From Rathayibacter sp. VKM Ac-2754 (GTDB taxonomy: Bacteria; Actinomycetota; Actinomycetes; Actinomycetales; Microbacteriaceae): DNA of 64,000 nucleotides. The stretch lies in NCBI RefSeq assembly GCF_009807095.1, contig NZ_WUCC01000005.1, positions 124,001 through 188,000 of the forward strand, read 5' to 3'. This document shows positions 1 to 7,543 of this stretch, piece by piece. Positions within the stretch are counted from its first letter, which is position 1. Each line of letters begins with the position of its first letter. A program made the position numbers and the translations under genes. The notes beneath the pieces were generated by a model, which ran no database searches, had not been told where the DNA came from, and saw only the letters and a list, made by a program, of their open reading frames with translations.

Positions 1-428
1 GAGCCGTCGCCGCCGCCCGCGCCCATCAGGGTGTGCAGCTCGTCGATGAAGGTGATGATGCGGCCGTCGGAGTCGTTGATCTCCTTCAGGACGGCCTTGA
101 GGCGCTCCTCGAACTCGCCGCGGTACTTCGCGCCGGCGATCAGCGCCGAGAGGTCGAGGCTGACGAGGCGCTTGTCCTTCAGGCTGTCGGCGACGTCGCC
201 CGCCACGATCCGCTGGGCGAGGCCCTCGACGACGGCCGTCTTGCCGACGCCGGGCTCGCCGATGAGGACGGGGTTGTTCTTGGTGCGGCGCGTGAGCACC
301 TGGCTGACGCGCCGGATCTCGGCGTCGCGACCGATGACCGGGTCGAGCTTGCCGCTCGCCGCGATCGCCGTGAGGTCGACGCCGTACTGCTCGAGGGCGG
401 ACTGCTCGCCCTGCTGACCGGCCTGCAT
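1..428 (-). CDS. clpB: ClpB-type disaggregase lacking the N-domain (5' part)
   Basis: This is the first 142 residues of a Hsp100/ClpB AAA+ chaperone that threads aggregated protein with DnaK; the rest lies beyond the left edge. Visible are Walker A GEPGVGKT (residues 57-64), the pore-loop motif KYRG (101-104) and Walker B IITFIDE (124-130). The ATG at 428 has GGAGGAG 7-8 bases upstream, so the start is well supported. The protein therefore begins almost directly at the first AAA module ([10 protein letters not shown] at 26-35) and has no room for the roughly 145-residue N-terminal substrate domain of classical ClpB. A HAIR operator lies just upstream, which fits heat-shock control by HspR. 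ClpC is less likely, but the C-terminal half that would settle this is not in the window. Confidence 0.9.
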   Translation of the reverse strand, partial: MQAGQQGEQSALEQYGVDLTAIAASGKLDPVIGRDAEIRRVSQVLTRRTKNNPVLIGEPGVGKTAVVEGLAQRIVAGDVADSLKDKRLVSLDLSALIAGAKYRGEFEERLKAVLKEINDSDGRIITFIDELHTLMGAGGGDG

Positions 429-453
429 CTGGTGATCTCCTCCGTGGTGATCG

Positions 454-480
454 AAAGTTGAGTTCGACTGACTCAACTTT
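454..480. promoter_or_regulatory. HAIR operator (HspR-binding inverted repeat)
   Basis: AAAGTTGAGT and ACTCAACTTT form a perfect 10-bp inverted repeat around a 7-base spacer. This matches the known HAIR consensus CTTGAGT-N7-ACTCAAG bound by the heat-shock repressor HspR in actinobacteria. It sits 26 bases upstream of the clpB start codon, so it probably overlaps the clpB promoter. Confidence 0.88.
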
Positions 481-532
481 ACCGCGCGTGGCTGTATTCC
501 CGGGCGGAGACGCGATTCCCGCCGGTGCGCAC

Positions 533-1021
533 TCAGGCCGTGCGGAGCTCGCCGCCGCGGAGCGTGCGCAGCGCCTCGCGGAGGACCACGCGGAGTCGCG
601 GCTCGCCGATCCCGGTGAGCGCGGCGATCTCTGGCTGCGTGTAGCGGCCGGCTGCGGCGAGGAGGAGGAGCTCGCGGTCGGGGCAGCTCAGGCCGAGCAC
701 GTCGTCGCCGAGCGGGCGGCGGGCGAGGCCGCGCGCCGAGCCGAGCGTCTCGCAGAGCACCTCGAGCAGCCAGAGCACGGGCCGATCGGAGGCGGCGCCG
801 TCTCGAGCGCGCCGCCAGACCTCGGTGAACGCCTCGGTGCAGAGCCGGTCCCGAACGGTGGGGTCGGTGTGCACGGTCGCGACGGAGGCGGCGAACAGAG
901 GAGCGAAGCGGTCGTAGAGCTCGGCGAACGCGGCTCGGTCGCCCGAGGCCACGGCCCGGAGGAGGCGCGACGCCTCCTCGACCGGTGCCGGGCAGCTCTG
1001 CCCGTCGATCTCTGCACTCAC
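533..1021 (-). CDS. ECF-like RNA polymerase sigma factor
   Basis: A 162-residue protein with the shape of a short sigma-70/ECF factor. A region-2-like helix block (residues 15-75: [16 protein letters not shown], then [11 protein letters not shown]) is followed by a region-4-like helix-turn-helix (about 120-158: [20 protein letters not shown], then LREALRTL). The start is GTG at 1021. No anti-sigma factor is adjacent; a DUF1206 gene lies upstream and clpB downstream, both on the same strand. Region 2 is less conserved than in typical ECFs, so a sigma-like regulator with weak core binding is possible. Targets cannot be predicted. Confidence 0.75.
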   Translation of the reverse strand: MSAEIDGQSCPAPVEEASRLLRAVASGDRAAFAELYDRFAPLFAASVATVHTDPTVRDRLCTEAFTEVWRRARDGAASDRPVLWLLEVLCETLGSARGLARRPLGDDVLGLSCPDRELLLLAAAGRYTQPEIAALTGIGEPRLRVVLREALRTLRGGELRTA

Positions 1022-1214
1022 CTGCTCAGCGTGTCACCGCGACGAGGACGGCGGGACCGCTTGCGCAGATCGACGGACCCGAGTAGCACCCGCGATCGGG
1101 GGTCGCGGCCGAGACTCCGCGTCGATCCGCGTGCACAACCGAGGAGGAGAGGAGTCGAATCGGCGCTGCGGGGCCGATCGCCCGCCTCCGCCTCGGTTCT
1201 GCACGCCGGAGAGG

Positions 1215-2057
1215 TCAGAGGCGCGGCCAGCGCGCCCGCGCGAAGCAGAACACGCCGTACGCGATCAGTCCGACCGCGACTCCGCTGAGCAGCGGCACCC
1301 CGAACGGCAGCTCGACGAGCGACTTCAGCGCCTCGTCGAGCCCGCCCGCCTGGGACGGGTCGTGCTGCACCGCGGCGAGGATGACGAGCACCCCGAGGAC
1401 CGCGAGGACGACGCCCTTCGCCGCGTAGCCGACGATGCCGAGCCAGGTGACGACCGTGCCGGTCGTGCCCGCAGGCGTCGCGATGTTCTTCAGGAACCTC
1501 TTGGTGACTCCGCGGTACACGAAGACGCCGCCCACGACGAGGATCGCGAGTCCCACGATCACGAGGAGCACCACGCCGCCCGGCGCCTGGAGCACCTGCG
1601 CGCTCGCGCTCTCGGACGACTGCGACGAGCTCGAGCTGCCGCCCATCGCGAAGCGGAGGGTCGTGACGCCCAGCGCGGCGTAGACGATCGCCTTGGCCGC
1701 CTCCTTCGCGCGCTTGCCCCAGGTCTCGGCGGCGCTGTCGCCGGGCGAGACGAGGAAGACCTCGAGGACGCCCCACAGAGCGAGTCCGAGGAGGCCGATG
1801 GCGCAGACCCACAGCACGACGACTCCGCCCGGCTGCGCGGCGAGGGCGCTGAGGGCGCCGGTCTGGTCGGCCTCGCCGCCGCCTCCGCGCGCGACTCCGA
1901 GCGCGATGCCTCCGATGAGGAGGTGCACGAGTCCGTTCGCGGCGAAGCCGAAGCGCGCCAGTGTGCGCACCGCCGTCGAGTCCTGCGCCTCGTTCGCCGT
2001 GCGCTTGGCCTGATGTCCCGCCTGAGTATTCACAGGCTGGACCGTATCCGTTTCCAC
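1215..2057 (-). CDS. DUF1206 family membrane protein
   Basis: A 280-residue integral membrane protein with about six membrane segments arranged as three repeated two-helix units, the typical DUF1206 architecture (for example RFGFAANGLVHLLIGGIALG near residue 36, VIVYAALGVTTLRFAMG near 145). The cytoplasmic N-terminus is polar and the start is GTG at 2057. The function of the family is unknown. The gene is followed on the same strand by the sigma factor after a 193-bp gap. Upstream lies the segment with DnaA-box-like sites. Confidence 0.85.
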   Translation of the reverse strand: METDTVQPVNTQAGHQAKRTANEAQDSTAVRTLARFGFAANGLVHLLIGGIALGVARGGGGEADQTGALSALAAQPGGVVVLWVCAIGLLGLALWGVLEVFLVSPGDSAAETWGKRAKEAAKAIVYAALGVTTLRFAMGGSSSSSQSSESASAQVLQAPGGVVLLVIVGLAILVVGGVFVYRGVTKRFLKNIATPAGTTGTVVTWLGIVGYAAKGVVLAVLGVLVILAAVQHDPSQAGGLDEALKSLVELPFGVPLLSGVAVGLIAYGVFCFARARWPRL

Positions 2058-2138
2058 ATCCCCGCACAGCCCCCTTGCACCCCGTGCTCAGCGCTGTGCG
2101 GCGGATGCGGCGCCACCCGGGCACCGGTGGTCACCGGG

Positions 2139-2178
2139 TTGTCCACACCTCTCCACAGGGTTATCCACACCTGTGGAC
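2139..2178. promoter_or_regulatory. Pair of DnaA-box-like sites
   Basis: TTGTCCACA (2139-2147) and the perfect DnaA box TTATCCACA (2161-2169) start exactly 22 bp apart, about two helical turns. TCCACAGG lies between them (2152-2159) and CTGTGGAC follows directly (2171-2178) as an inverted half. The cluster is in the 232-bp space between the DUF1206 and DUF2017 genes. Binding by DnaA is inferred from the consensus only. Confidence 0.5.
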
Positions 2179-2289
2179 GGGGGTAGCAAGGCGCACCGGG
2201 GGAACCCTGCACCGCTGAGGGAGCCGACCCGCGCGGGCGGCCTGGTCGGCCCGGGGTTCCCTCGCCGCCGAGCCTGCGGCCGGCCCGGC

Positions 2290-2814
2290 TCAGACGTCGA
2301 CGGCGTGGACCAGGCCGTCCTGCACGCTGCCCAGCCAGTCGTAGACGCTGCGGATCGCGGCGGCGCTCTCACCCTCGGGCTCGACGTCGTCGGTGTCGAC
2401 GATGCCGAGGCGCACCGCGAGGGCGAGCCGCATGTCGGTGAGCGCGCGGAGCCAGGAGAGGGCCGGGCCGGGCTCGAGCCGGACGGCGACCTCGCCGAGC
2501 CCGGTGAAGATCCGACCGTGCCCCGAGCCGTCGCCGGCGTCGAGCGCCGCGGTGATCGCGCGCGCGTCGTCCATCTTGCGGCCGGCCAGGTCGGCGCCGG
2601 TGAAGCGGCGGAACTCCGCCGCCGCCTCGGCGTCGTCGCGGTAGGCGTCGGGCAGCAGCCGGGCGAGTGCCGGGTCGGAGCGCGCCTCCTCAGAGGTGGC
2701 GCCGCGGTCGAGCAGCTCGAGCATCTCGCCGGCGAGGTGGCGGAGGATGCCCGCCTCCTCGCGGTCGAAGCGGGCGACGGCGGCACCGGAGGAGTCGCGG
2801 CGGAACGCGCGCAT
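2290..2814 (-). CDS. DUF2017 family protein
   Basis: A 174-residue soluble helical protein of the actinobacterial DUF2017 family, which is typically encoded next to clpS. Recognisable family features are the N-terminal FDREEAGILRHLAGEMLELL stretch (about 17-36) and the C-terminal helix around VYDWLGSVQDGLV. The start at 2814 has CGGAG upstream. It follows clpS by 31 bp on the same strand, so the two are probably co-transcribed, suggesting a role near ClpS/ClpCP proteolysis. No biochemical function is established. Confidence 0.85.
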   Translation of the reverse strand: MRAFRRDSSGAAVARFDREEAGILRHLAGEMLELLDRGATSEEARSDPALARLLPDAYRDDAEAAAEFRRFTGADLAGRKMDDARAITAALDAGDGSGHGRIFTGLGEVAVRLEPGPALSWLRALTDMRLALAVRLGIVDTDDVEPEGESAAAIRSVYDWLGSVQDGLVHAVDV

Positions 2815-2845
2815 CAGACTCCGCCGTTCACTGCGCGTCGGCCGC

Positions 2846-3136
2846 TCACGCGTCGGCCCTCTGCAGCGTCGCCCACAGGCCGTAGCCGTGCATCGCCTCC
2901 ACGTGCCGCTCCATCTCCTCGCGGTTGCCGGTCGCGACGACCGCGCGACCCTCCGTGTGCACCTGCAGCATGAGCCGCTCGGCCTCGGCGCGGCCGAAGC
3001 CGAAGTAGCTGCGGAAGACGTAGGACACGTACGACATCAGGTTGACCGGGTCGTCCCAGACGAGCACGATCCACGGCACCTCGGCCGCGGAGCGGGTCCC
3101 CACGCGCTCGTCGGGGCGCTCGATCGTGTCAGCCAT
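2846..3136 (-). CDS. clpS: ATP-dependent Clp protease adaptor ClpS
   Basis: ClpS delivers N-degron substrates to the ClpC/ClpA unfoldase. From the ATG at 3136 the protein has 96 residues, normal for the family. It has a disordered N-terminal tail, then the core motifs VLVWDDPVNLMSYVSYVF (about 24-41), corresponding to the DD-P substrate-pocket segment, and MLQVHTEGRAVV (about 57-68), corresponding to the HxxG helix segment. An upstream in-frame start would add 19 basic residues without homology, so the shorter form is preferred. DUF2017 follows in the same transcript. Confidence 0.92.
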   Translation of the reverse strand: MADTIERPDERVGTRSAAEVPWIVLVWDDPVNLMSYVSYVFRSYFGFGRAEAERLMLQVHTEGRAVVATGNREEMERHVEAMHGYGLWATLQRADA

Positions 3137-3220
3137 CCCGTCCAGCCTAGGTCTGCGCGCGGTCACCCCCGGCGAGACTCCACGAGTCGTCATGCCCGCC
3201 GATCCGCCCGCCCACTCCTC

Positions 3221-3258
3221 GAAAGTCGCGGTAGTCGAGCGCGACTACCGCGACTTTC
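3221..3258. repeat. Palindromic repeat family B, copy 1 (terminator-like)
   Basis: GAAAGTCGCGGTAGTCG (3221-3237) and its exact complement (3242-3258) form a 17-bp perfect stem with the tetraloop AGCG. It lies between the 3' end of the monooxygenase at 3293 and the clpS start. A second element with the same GCGGTAGTCG core lies at 5898-5949. It could act as an intrinsic terminator, although no T-run follows. Confidence 0.75.
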
Positions 3259-3292
3259 GCGGAATCGGGGCGGGCGGGGAGCGCGGGCGGCG

Positions 3293-4219
3293 TCAGGCCG
3301 AGAGCTTCGGCAGCACCTCGCGGGCGAAGAAGTCGACGTGGTCGAGGTCGCGCAGGTCCATGAACTGCAGGTAGACCCGCTCGGCGCCGGCCTCGCGGAG
3401 CGACTCGAGGCGGTCGACCGTCTCGTCGACGCCGCCCGCGATGCCGTGCTCGCGCAGCTCGGCCGGCTCGCGGCCGATCGCCGCGGCACGGCGCGTGAAC
3501 TCGGCCTCGTCGCCTCCGCCGACCGCGATGAGCGCGACCGAGTGCACGAGGGAGGAGGGCTCGCGCCCGATCTCGCGGCAGGCGTCGTCGACGCGCGCGA
3601 AGGCCCCCGGGATCGCGTCGAACTCGGGGAACGGCAGGTTGAACTCGCTGGCGAAGCCGGCCGCGAGGGCCGGCGTGCGCTTGGGTCCGCCTCCGCCGAC
3701 GATGACCGGCAGCGGGAGACGCACCGGCTTGGGCAGCGCCGGCGAGTCGGTCAGCGTGTAGTGCTCGCCCGCGAACGAGTAGCGCTCGCCGACCGGAGTC
3801 GACCAGAGGCCGGTGACGATCTCGAGCTGCTCCTCGAGCAGGTCGAAGCGGCGCGACGGGAACGGGATGCCGTACGCGGCGTGCTCCTCCTCGAACCAGC
3901 CGGTGCCGAGTCCGAGCTCGACGCGTCCGCCCGACATCGCGTCGACCTGGGCGACCTGGATCGCGAGGATACCCGGCGGGCGGTAGGTGACGGAGGAGAC
4001 CAGGGTGCCGAGCGCGATCCGCTCGGTCTCGCGCGCGAGGCCCGCGAGGCTCGTCCAGGCGTCGGTCGGGCCGTAGCCGGGGTCGCCGTCGCCCATCCGG
4101 AGGTAGTGGTCGGAGCGGAAGAAGCCGTCGTAGCCGAGCGACTCGGTCGCCTGCGCGATGGCGAGGAGGTCGTCGTAGCTCGCGCCCTGCTGGGGTTCGG
4201 TGAAGACTCTGAACTGCAT
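3293..4219 (-). CDS. LLM class (luciferase-like) F420/FMN-dependent oxidoreductase
   Basis: A 308-residue TIM-barrel flavin or F420-dependent oxidoreductase of the bacterial luciferase-like superfamily. Typical features are the N-terminal strand MQFRVFTEPQQ, LGYDGFFRSDHYL (about 28-40), the glycine-rich VELGLGTGWFEEEHAAYG (about 100-117), and LPVIVGGGGPKRTPALAA (about 170-187), the usual cofactor-phosphate loop. The ATG at 4219 is chosen because the mature fold begins there; a GTG six codons earlier is possible. The substrate is unknown. It is separated from the divergent monooxygenase at 4525 by repeat family A. Confidence 0.87.
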   Translation of the reverse strand: MQFRVFTEPQQGASYDDLLAIAQATESLGYDGFFRSDHYLRMGDGDPGYGPTDAWTSLAGLARETERIALGTLVSSVTYRPPGILAIQVAQVDAMSGGRVELGLGTGWFEEEHAAYGIPFPSRRFDLLEEQLEIVTGLWSTPVGERYSFAGEHYTLTDSPALPKPVRLPLPVIVGGGGPKRTPALAAGFASEFNLPFPEFDAIPGAFARVDDACREIGREPSSLVHSVALIAVGGGDEAEFTRRAAAIGREPAELREHGIAGGVDETVDRLESLREAGAERVYLQFMDLRDLDHVDFFAREVLPKLSA

Positions 4220-4285
4220 CGCTCCAGCCTGCCGCACGGCGGGCGGGTTCGGGGCGGCGGCTCGGCGCGACTGCGTCCGCTCCGT

Positions 4286-4433
4286 GTGCGATCTCTAGAA
4301 GGCGCGCGTGCGATCTGCAGGAGGCGCGCGTGCGATTCGCAGGCGATCGCGCGGATGTGGTCGATCCTGCGTGCATCCGACCGCCGCTCCGCGGGGATCG
4401 CCTGCAGACCGCACGACCGCCTGCAGACCGCAC
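4286..4433. repeat. Palindromic repeat family A, copy 1
   Basis: Three forward units beginning GTGCGATCT or GTGCGATTC start at 4286, 4308 and 4330, exactly 22 bp apart. They are followed by two inverted units CCTGCAGACCGCAC at 4401 and 4420, 19 bp apart. The same layout with the same 22 and 19 bp spacings recurs at 18827-18952. This fills most of the 305-bp gap between two divergent monooxygenase genes. No ORF is apparent in it. Confidence 0.7.
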
Positions 4434-4524
4434 CGTCGCCGCGCCGGGTCGAGGTCGGCGGCGATCGGCGCGTACCTTCTGAACGGGACGAGCCGCAGAC
4501 CCTCGCGCCCCAGGAGGCCTCCGC

Positions 4525-5886
4525 ATGACCACGCCGCTCCGCTTCAACGCGTTCGTGATGAACACCCCCTCGCACACCCACCACGGTCAGTGGCGGCGAC
4601 CGGAGGCGCGCCACGAGTCGTTCGAGGACCTCTCGTACTGGGTCGAGATCGCGCAGACGCTCGAGCGCGGCGTCTTCGACGCGATCTTCTTCGCCGACGT
4701 CGTCGGCACCTACGGCCCGGTCGGCGCCTCGCTCGAGGTGAACGCGCGCGAGGGGCTGCAGCTCCCCAACAACGACCCGTCGATCCTGCTCGCCGCGCTG
4801 ATCGGCTCGACCGAGCACCTCGGCCTCGCGATGACGAGCTCGATCCTGCAGGCGCACCCGTTCGAGTTCGCCCGGCGGATGTCGACCCTCGACCACCTGT
4901 CGAAGGGCCGCGTCGCCTGGAACATCGTCACCAGCTACCAGGAGAACGCCGCCCGCAACTTCGGGCTCGGCCGCCTGACCGAGCACGACGCGCGCTACGC
5001 GCAGGCCGAGGAGTACCTCGACGTCGTCTACAAGCTCTGGGAGGGGTCGTGGGACGACGACGCGTCCTCGCGCGACAAGTCCGGCGCCTTCTCGCGCCCC
5101 GAGGCGATCCACCGGATCGACCACGTCGGCGAGCACTACCGCGTCGAGGGCCCCCACCTGTCGGCCCCGTCGCCGCAGCGCACGCCGTACCTCTTCCAGG
5201 CCGGCTCCTCTCCCGCGGGCCGCGCTTTCGCCGCGCGGCACGCCGAGGCGCAGTTCGTCGGCGGATCGACGATCGAGCAGACCCGCGAGCTGATCGCCTC
5301 GACGCGCGCGCTCACCGTGGCGGCGGGCCGGGACGCGGACGACGTGCTCTTCTTCGCTCCCCTCTCGATCATCGTCGGCAGCACCGAGCGGGAGGCCCGC
5401 GAGCGCGAGGCCGAGATCGACGCGCACACGAGCATCGAGGCGCACCTTCTGCACGCGGGGATGAGCGTCGACCAGGCCGACGGGCACCCGTTCCCGCCCG
5501 AGACGAGGCTCCGCGACATCACGACGAACGGCAACCGCAGCACGCTCGAGTCGATGATCCGCCTGCTGCCCGACCGCGACGCGACGGTCGCCGATCTCGG
5601 GCGTCTCGCCGTCAAGCGGCACCCGCGCCTGGTCGGCACTCCCGACCAGGTCGCCGACGGGCTCGCCGAGCTGCGCGACGCCGGCGTCGACGGGATCAAC
5701 CTCACGCACTGGACGCTGCCCGGCACCTACGTCGACATCGTCGACCACCTGATGCCGGTGCTGCAGGCGCGCGGGCTGGCGCGCTCGCACTACGAGCCCG
5801 GCGGGCTGCGCGAGCGCCTCACCGGCTCGCCGCGCGTGAGCCCGCGGCACCCGGCTGCCCGCTACCGCGGCGCCTTCCGCGCCTGA
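4525..5886 (+). CDS. NtaA/SnaA/DszA-family FMN-dependent monooxygenase
   Basis: A 453-residue class C flavin monooxygenase of the NtaA/SnaA/DszA group, which uses FMNH2 from a separate reductase. The signature TLDHLSKGRVAWNIVTSYQE (about 126-145), the N-terminal MTTPLRFNAFVMN strand and the Gln-Ala-Gly-Ser segment LFQAGSSPAGRAFAARHAE (about 223-241) are all present. An AGGAGG ribosome site precedes the ATG. It stands alone on the plus strand, is bounded by repeat families A and B, and has no visible partner reductase. The substrate (organosulfur compound, aminopolycarboxylate or other) is undetermined. Confidence 0.9.
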   Translation: MTTPLRFNAFVMNTPSHTHHGQWRRPEARHESFEDLSYWVEIAQTLERGVFDAIFFADVVGTYGPVGASLEVNAREGLQLPNNDPSILLAALIGSTEHLGLAMTSSILQAHPFEFARRMSTLDHLSKGRVAWNIVTSYQENAARNFGLGRLTEHDARYAQAEEYLDVVYKLWEGSWDDDASSRDKSGAFSRPEAIHRIDHVGEHYRVEGPHLSAPSPQRTPYLFQAGSSPAGRAFAARHAEAQFVGGSTIEQTRELIASTRALTVAAGRDADDVLFFAPLSIIVGSTEREAREREAEIDAHTSIEAHLLHAGMSVDQADGHPFPPETRLRDITTNGNRSTLESMIRLLPDRDATVADLGRLAVKRHPRLVGTPDQVADGLAELRDAGVDGINLTHWTLPGTYVDIVDHLMPVLQARGLARSHYEPGGLRERLTGSPRVSPRHPAARYRGAFRA

Positions 5887-5897
5887 CCGGCCCCTCC

Positions 5898-5949
5898 ATT
5901 CCTCACAAGTTGCGGTAGTCGCGCTCGACTACCGCAACTTCTGAGGAAT
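5898..5949. repeat. Palindromic repeat family B, copy 2 (bidirectional terminator-like)
   Basis: ATTCCTCA (5898-5905) plus AAGTTGCGGTAGTCG (5907-5921) pair with CGACTACCGCAACTT (5926-5940) plus TGAGGAAT (5942-5949). Only one base pair is mismatched and the loop is CGCT, so the stem is about 24 bp. It occupies the 69-bp gap between two convergent genes, as a bidirectional terminator would. The core matches copy 1 at 3221-3258. Confidence 0.8.
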
Positions 5950-5955
5950 CGCGGG

Positions 5956-6798
5956 CTACTGCGTGTTGGTGAAGATGGCGTCCTGGTAGTCGAAGCTCGG
6001 GCTGAGCTGCATGACGATGCTCGCCGGATCCGTGAGCGAGTACGCCTCCTTCCACGTGACCGTGCCGCCGGGCAGGATCACGGTCGAGGGGCTCGTGCTG
6101 ATGTCGCCGGCCACACCGTCGGTGTCGAAGATGCGCGACGCCTCCACTCCGCCCGAGGAGACGTCGGCGTAGGTGAAGGGGTCGAGGTTCTGGGCGGAGC
6201 CGTTCGTGATGGTGAGGGTGAAGACGACGTTCACCGCCTGGTCGGCGCCGGCCGCGTACTCCGTGGGCGTGAACTCGGCGGGCGCCGAGACCGAGAGGGT
6301 GACACCGTCGGTGTAGGTGAAGGTCTCGCCGAAGCCGACGGTCAGGTCGTCGGTGGCGGCGGGAGGCGCCTCCTCGGCGGGCTCCTCGTCGAGCGGCAGC
6401 GGCTCGGCGGTCGCCGACGTGGAGGGCGCGGAGAAGTCGCTGCTGTCGAAGTCGTCCAGAGTGCTCGCGAGCTGCACGACGGCGACGATCGTGACGACGA
6501 CCGCGATCAGGAAGCCGAGGACGCTCAGCACGAGGCCGGTGATCGAGAAGCCGCGCGGCGCCTTGCGGCGCACGAGCGCGATGATGCCGACGACCACTCC
6601 GGCGATCGCGACGGGGAAGGCGAGCCCGAACACGAGCGGCAGCACGGCCAGTACGACGGAGACGATGCCGAGCACCAGCGCGGTGATCGCGAGTCCGCTG
6701 CGCGCCGGAGCCGGCGGCGATCCGTACGCCGGGAGCGGCGCGTCGTTCGGCTCGGGAGCGGGCTGAGCAGGCGGGGCGGGGGGCGGCGGCATCGACAT
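5956..6798 (-). CDS. DUF4190 membrane protein with DUF4352-like extracellular domain
   Basis: A 280-residue protein with three parts. Residues 1-30 are Pro/Ala-rich and cytoplasmic. Three hydrophobic segments follow between 34 and 110 (GLAITALVLGIVSVVLAVLP, VAIAGVVVGIIALV, GLVLSVLGFLIAVVVTIVAV), the DUF4190 pattern. After an acidic Ser/Glu-rich linker, a beta-rich C-terminal domain (about 150-280, including VNVVFTLTITNGSAQNLDPF) resembles DUF4352-type immunoglobulin-like domains. It is probably a surface-exposed, membrane-anchored protein. ATG codons at 6798 and 6792 are both possible starts. Function is unknown. Confidence 0.8.
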   Translation of the reverse strand: MSMPPPPAPPAQPAPEPNDAPLPAYGSPPAPARSGLAITALVLGIVSVVLAVLPLVFGLAFPVAIAGVVVGIIALVRRKAPRGFSITGLVLSVLGFLIAVVVTIVAVVQLASTLDDFDSSDFSAPSTSATAEPLPLDEEPAEEAPPAATDDLTVGFGETFTYTDGVTLSVSAPAEFTPTEYAAGADQAVNVVFTLTITNGSAQNLDPFTYADVSSGGVEASRIFDTDGVAGDISTSPSTVILPGGTVTWKEAYSLTDPASIVMQLSPSFDYQDAIFTNTQ

Positions 6799-6915
6799 GC
6801 CGTCAGTATGCCAGCGCTGGGAAACCCCTGAGGGTGTCGCTCCCGGTGCTGGTGATCGGACCTTCCACGGGGCTCTTCCGCTCGACCGCGCCCGCGGGAA
6901 CGGGCGCGGGGCCGG

Positions 6916-7089
6916 TCAGCTGGGCGACGGAACGGCGGGCATCTCCTCGGGGTCGTCGTCGTCCGCGGTGCCCGGAGTCTCGGCCTCGTCGATCTCGGCC
7001 GGGTCCTCCGGCGGCACCGGCAGGGAGTCGCCGTCGGGGCGGGTGGTGTCGGTGACGTCCTCGGGGGCGTCGAATCCGAAGCTGCTCAT
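6916..7089 (-). CDS. Small acidic protein (57 aa), hypothetical
   Basis: A 57-residue ORF starting with MSSFGFDAPEDVTDTTRPD and ending EEMPAVPSPS. It is strongly acidic (a run of four Asp then Glu-Glu) with no predicted fold or membrane segment. GGAGAGG lies 6 bases upstream of the ATG at 7089, a good ribosome site. It precedes the DUF4190 gene on the same strand. I do not recognise a family; it looks like an intrinsically disordered short protein. Confidence 0.55.
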   Translation of the reverse strand: MSSFGFDAPEDVTDTTRPDGDSLPVPPEDPAEIDEAETPGTADDDDPEEMPAVPSPS

Positions 7090-7190
7090 GGTCGCCTCTC
7101 CGCAGCGCGCCGGGGAGGCGTCGCCGCTGTCGGCAGCCTAGGTCGCGCATCCGGAGCGGTCAGGGCCTTGACGGCGGCCGGCCCGCAGCG

Positions 7191-7530
7191 CCGACCTCGG
7201 GCTCGCAGGATCCCGTTCGGCTCGCAGGACTCGACCCACACAGCACCTTGGGCTCGCAGAATCAGGCCGGGCTCGTCAGAACCGCGGGATTCCGCGAGCC
7301 GAACCCGGTTCGACGAGCCGAAAGTCACTCCACGCCGGGCCCGGCTCGCAGAACCATGTCCGGCTCGCCAGAACCGCCGAATCCCGCGAGCCGAACCCGA
7401 TCTCGCGAGCCGGACGTCGGACGGCGCCCGCGCCCGGCTCGCAGAATCCCATTCGGCACGTCAGAAGCGTCGAATCCTGCGAGCCGGACCCGGTTGCGCG
7501 AGCCGAACCCGGTTCCGCGAGCCGGAGGTC
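7191..7530. repeat. Array of palindromic repeat family C
   Basis: About 340 bp of iterated half-palindromes built on GGCTCGCAG and its complement CTGCGAGCC or CGCGAGCCG. At least three successive modules are seen, each with forward units (7199, 7218, 7250, 7267; 7342, 7360; 7435) followed by inverted units (7302, 7322; 7386, 7404; 7477, 7497, 7516). The last inverted unit ends in CGAGCCGGAGGTCG, the same terminal sequence as the element at 13480-13564. The array fills the gap upstream of the small acidic protein and downstream of the beta-lactamase-like gene. No ORF is supported here. Confidence 0.75.
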
Positions 7531-7543
7531 GCGCCCCGGCGCC

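Noticed and set aside
2058-2289. Chromosomal origin of replication at the DnaA-box-like sites.
   Set aside because: Only two clear boxes, no AT-rich unwinding element, and no dnaA, dnaN or rpmH nearby.
7191-7530. CRISPR array reading of the GGCTCGCAG repeats.
   Set aside because: Units are short, alternate in orientation and have irregular spacing with related rather than unique spacers, and no cas genes are present.
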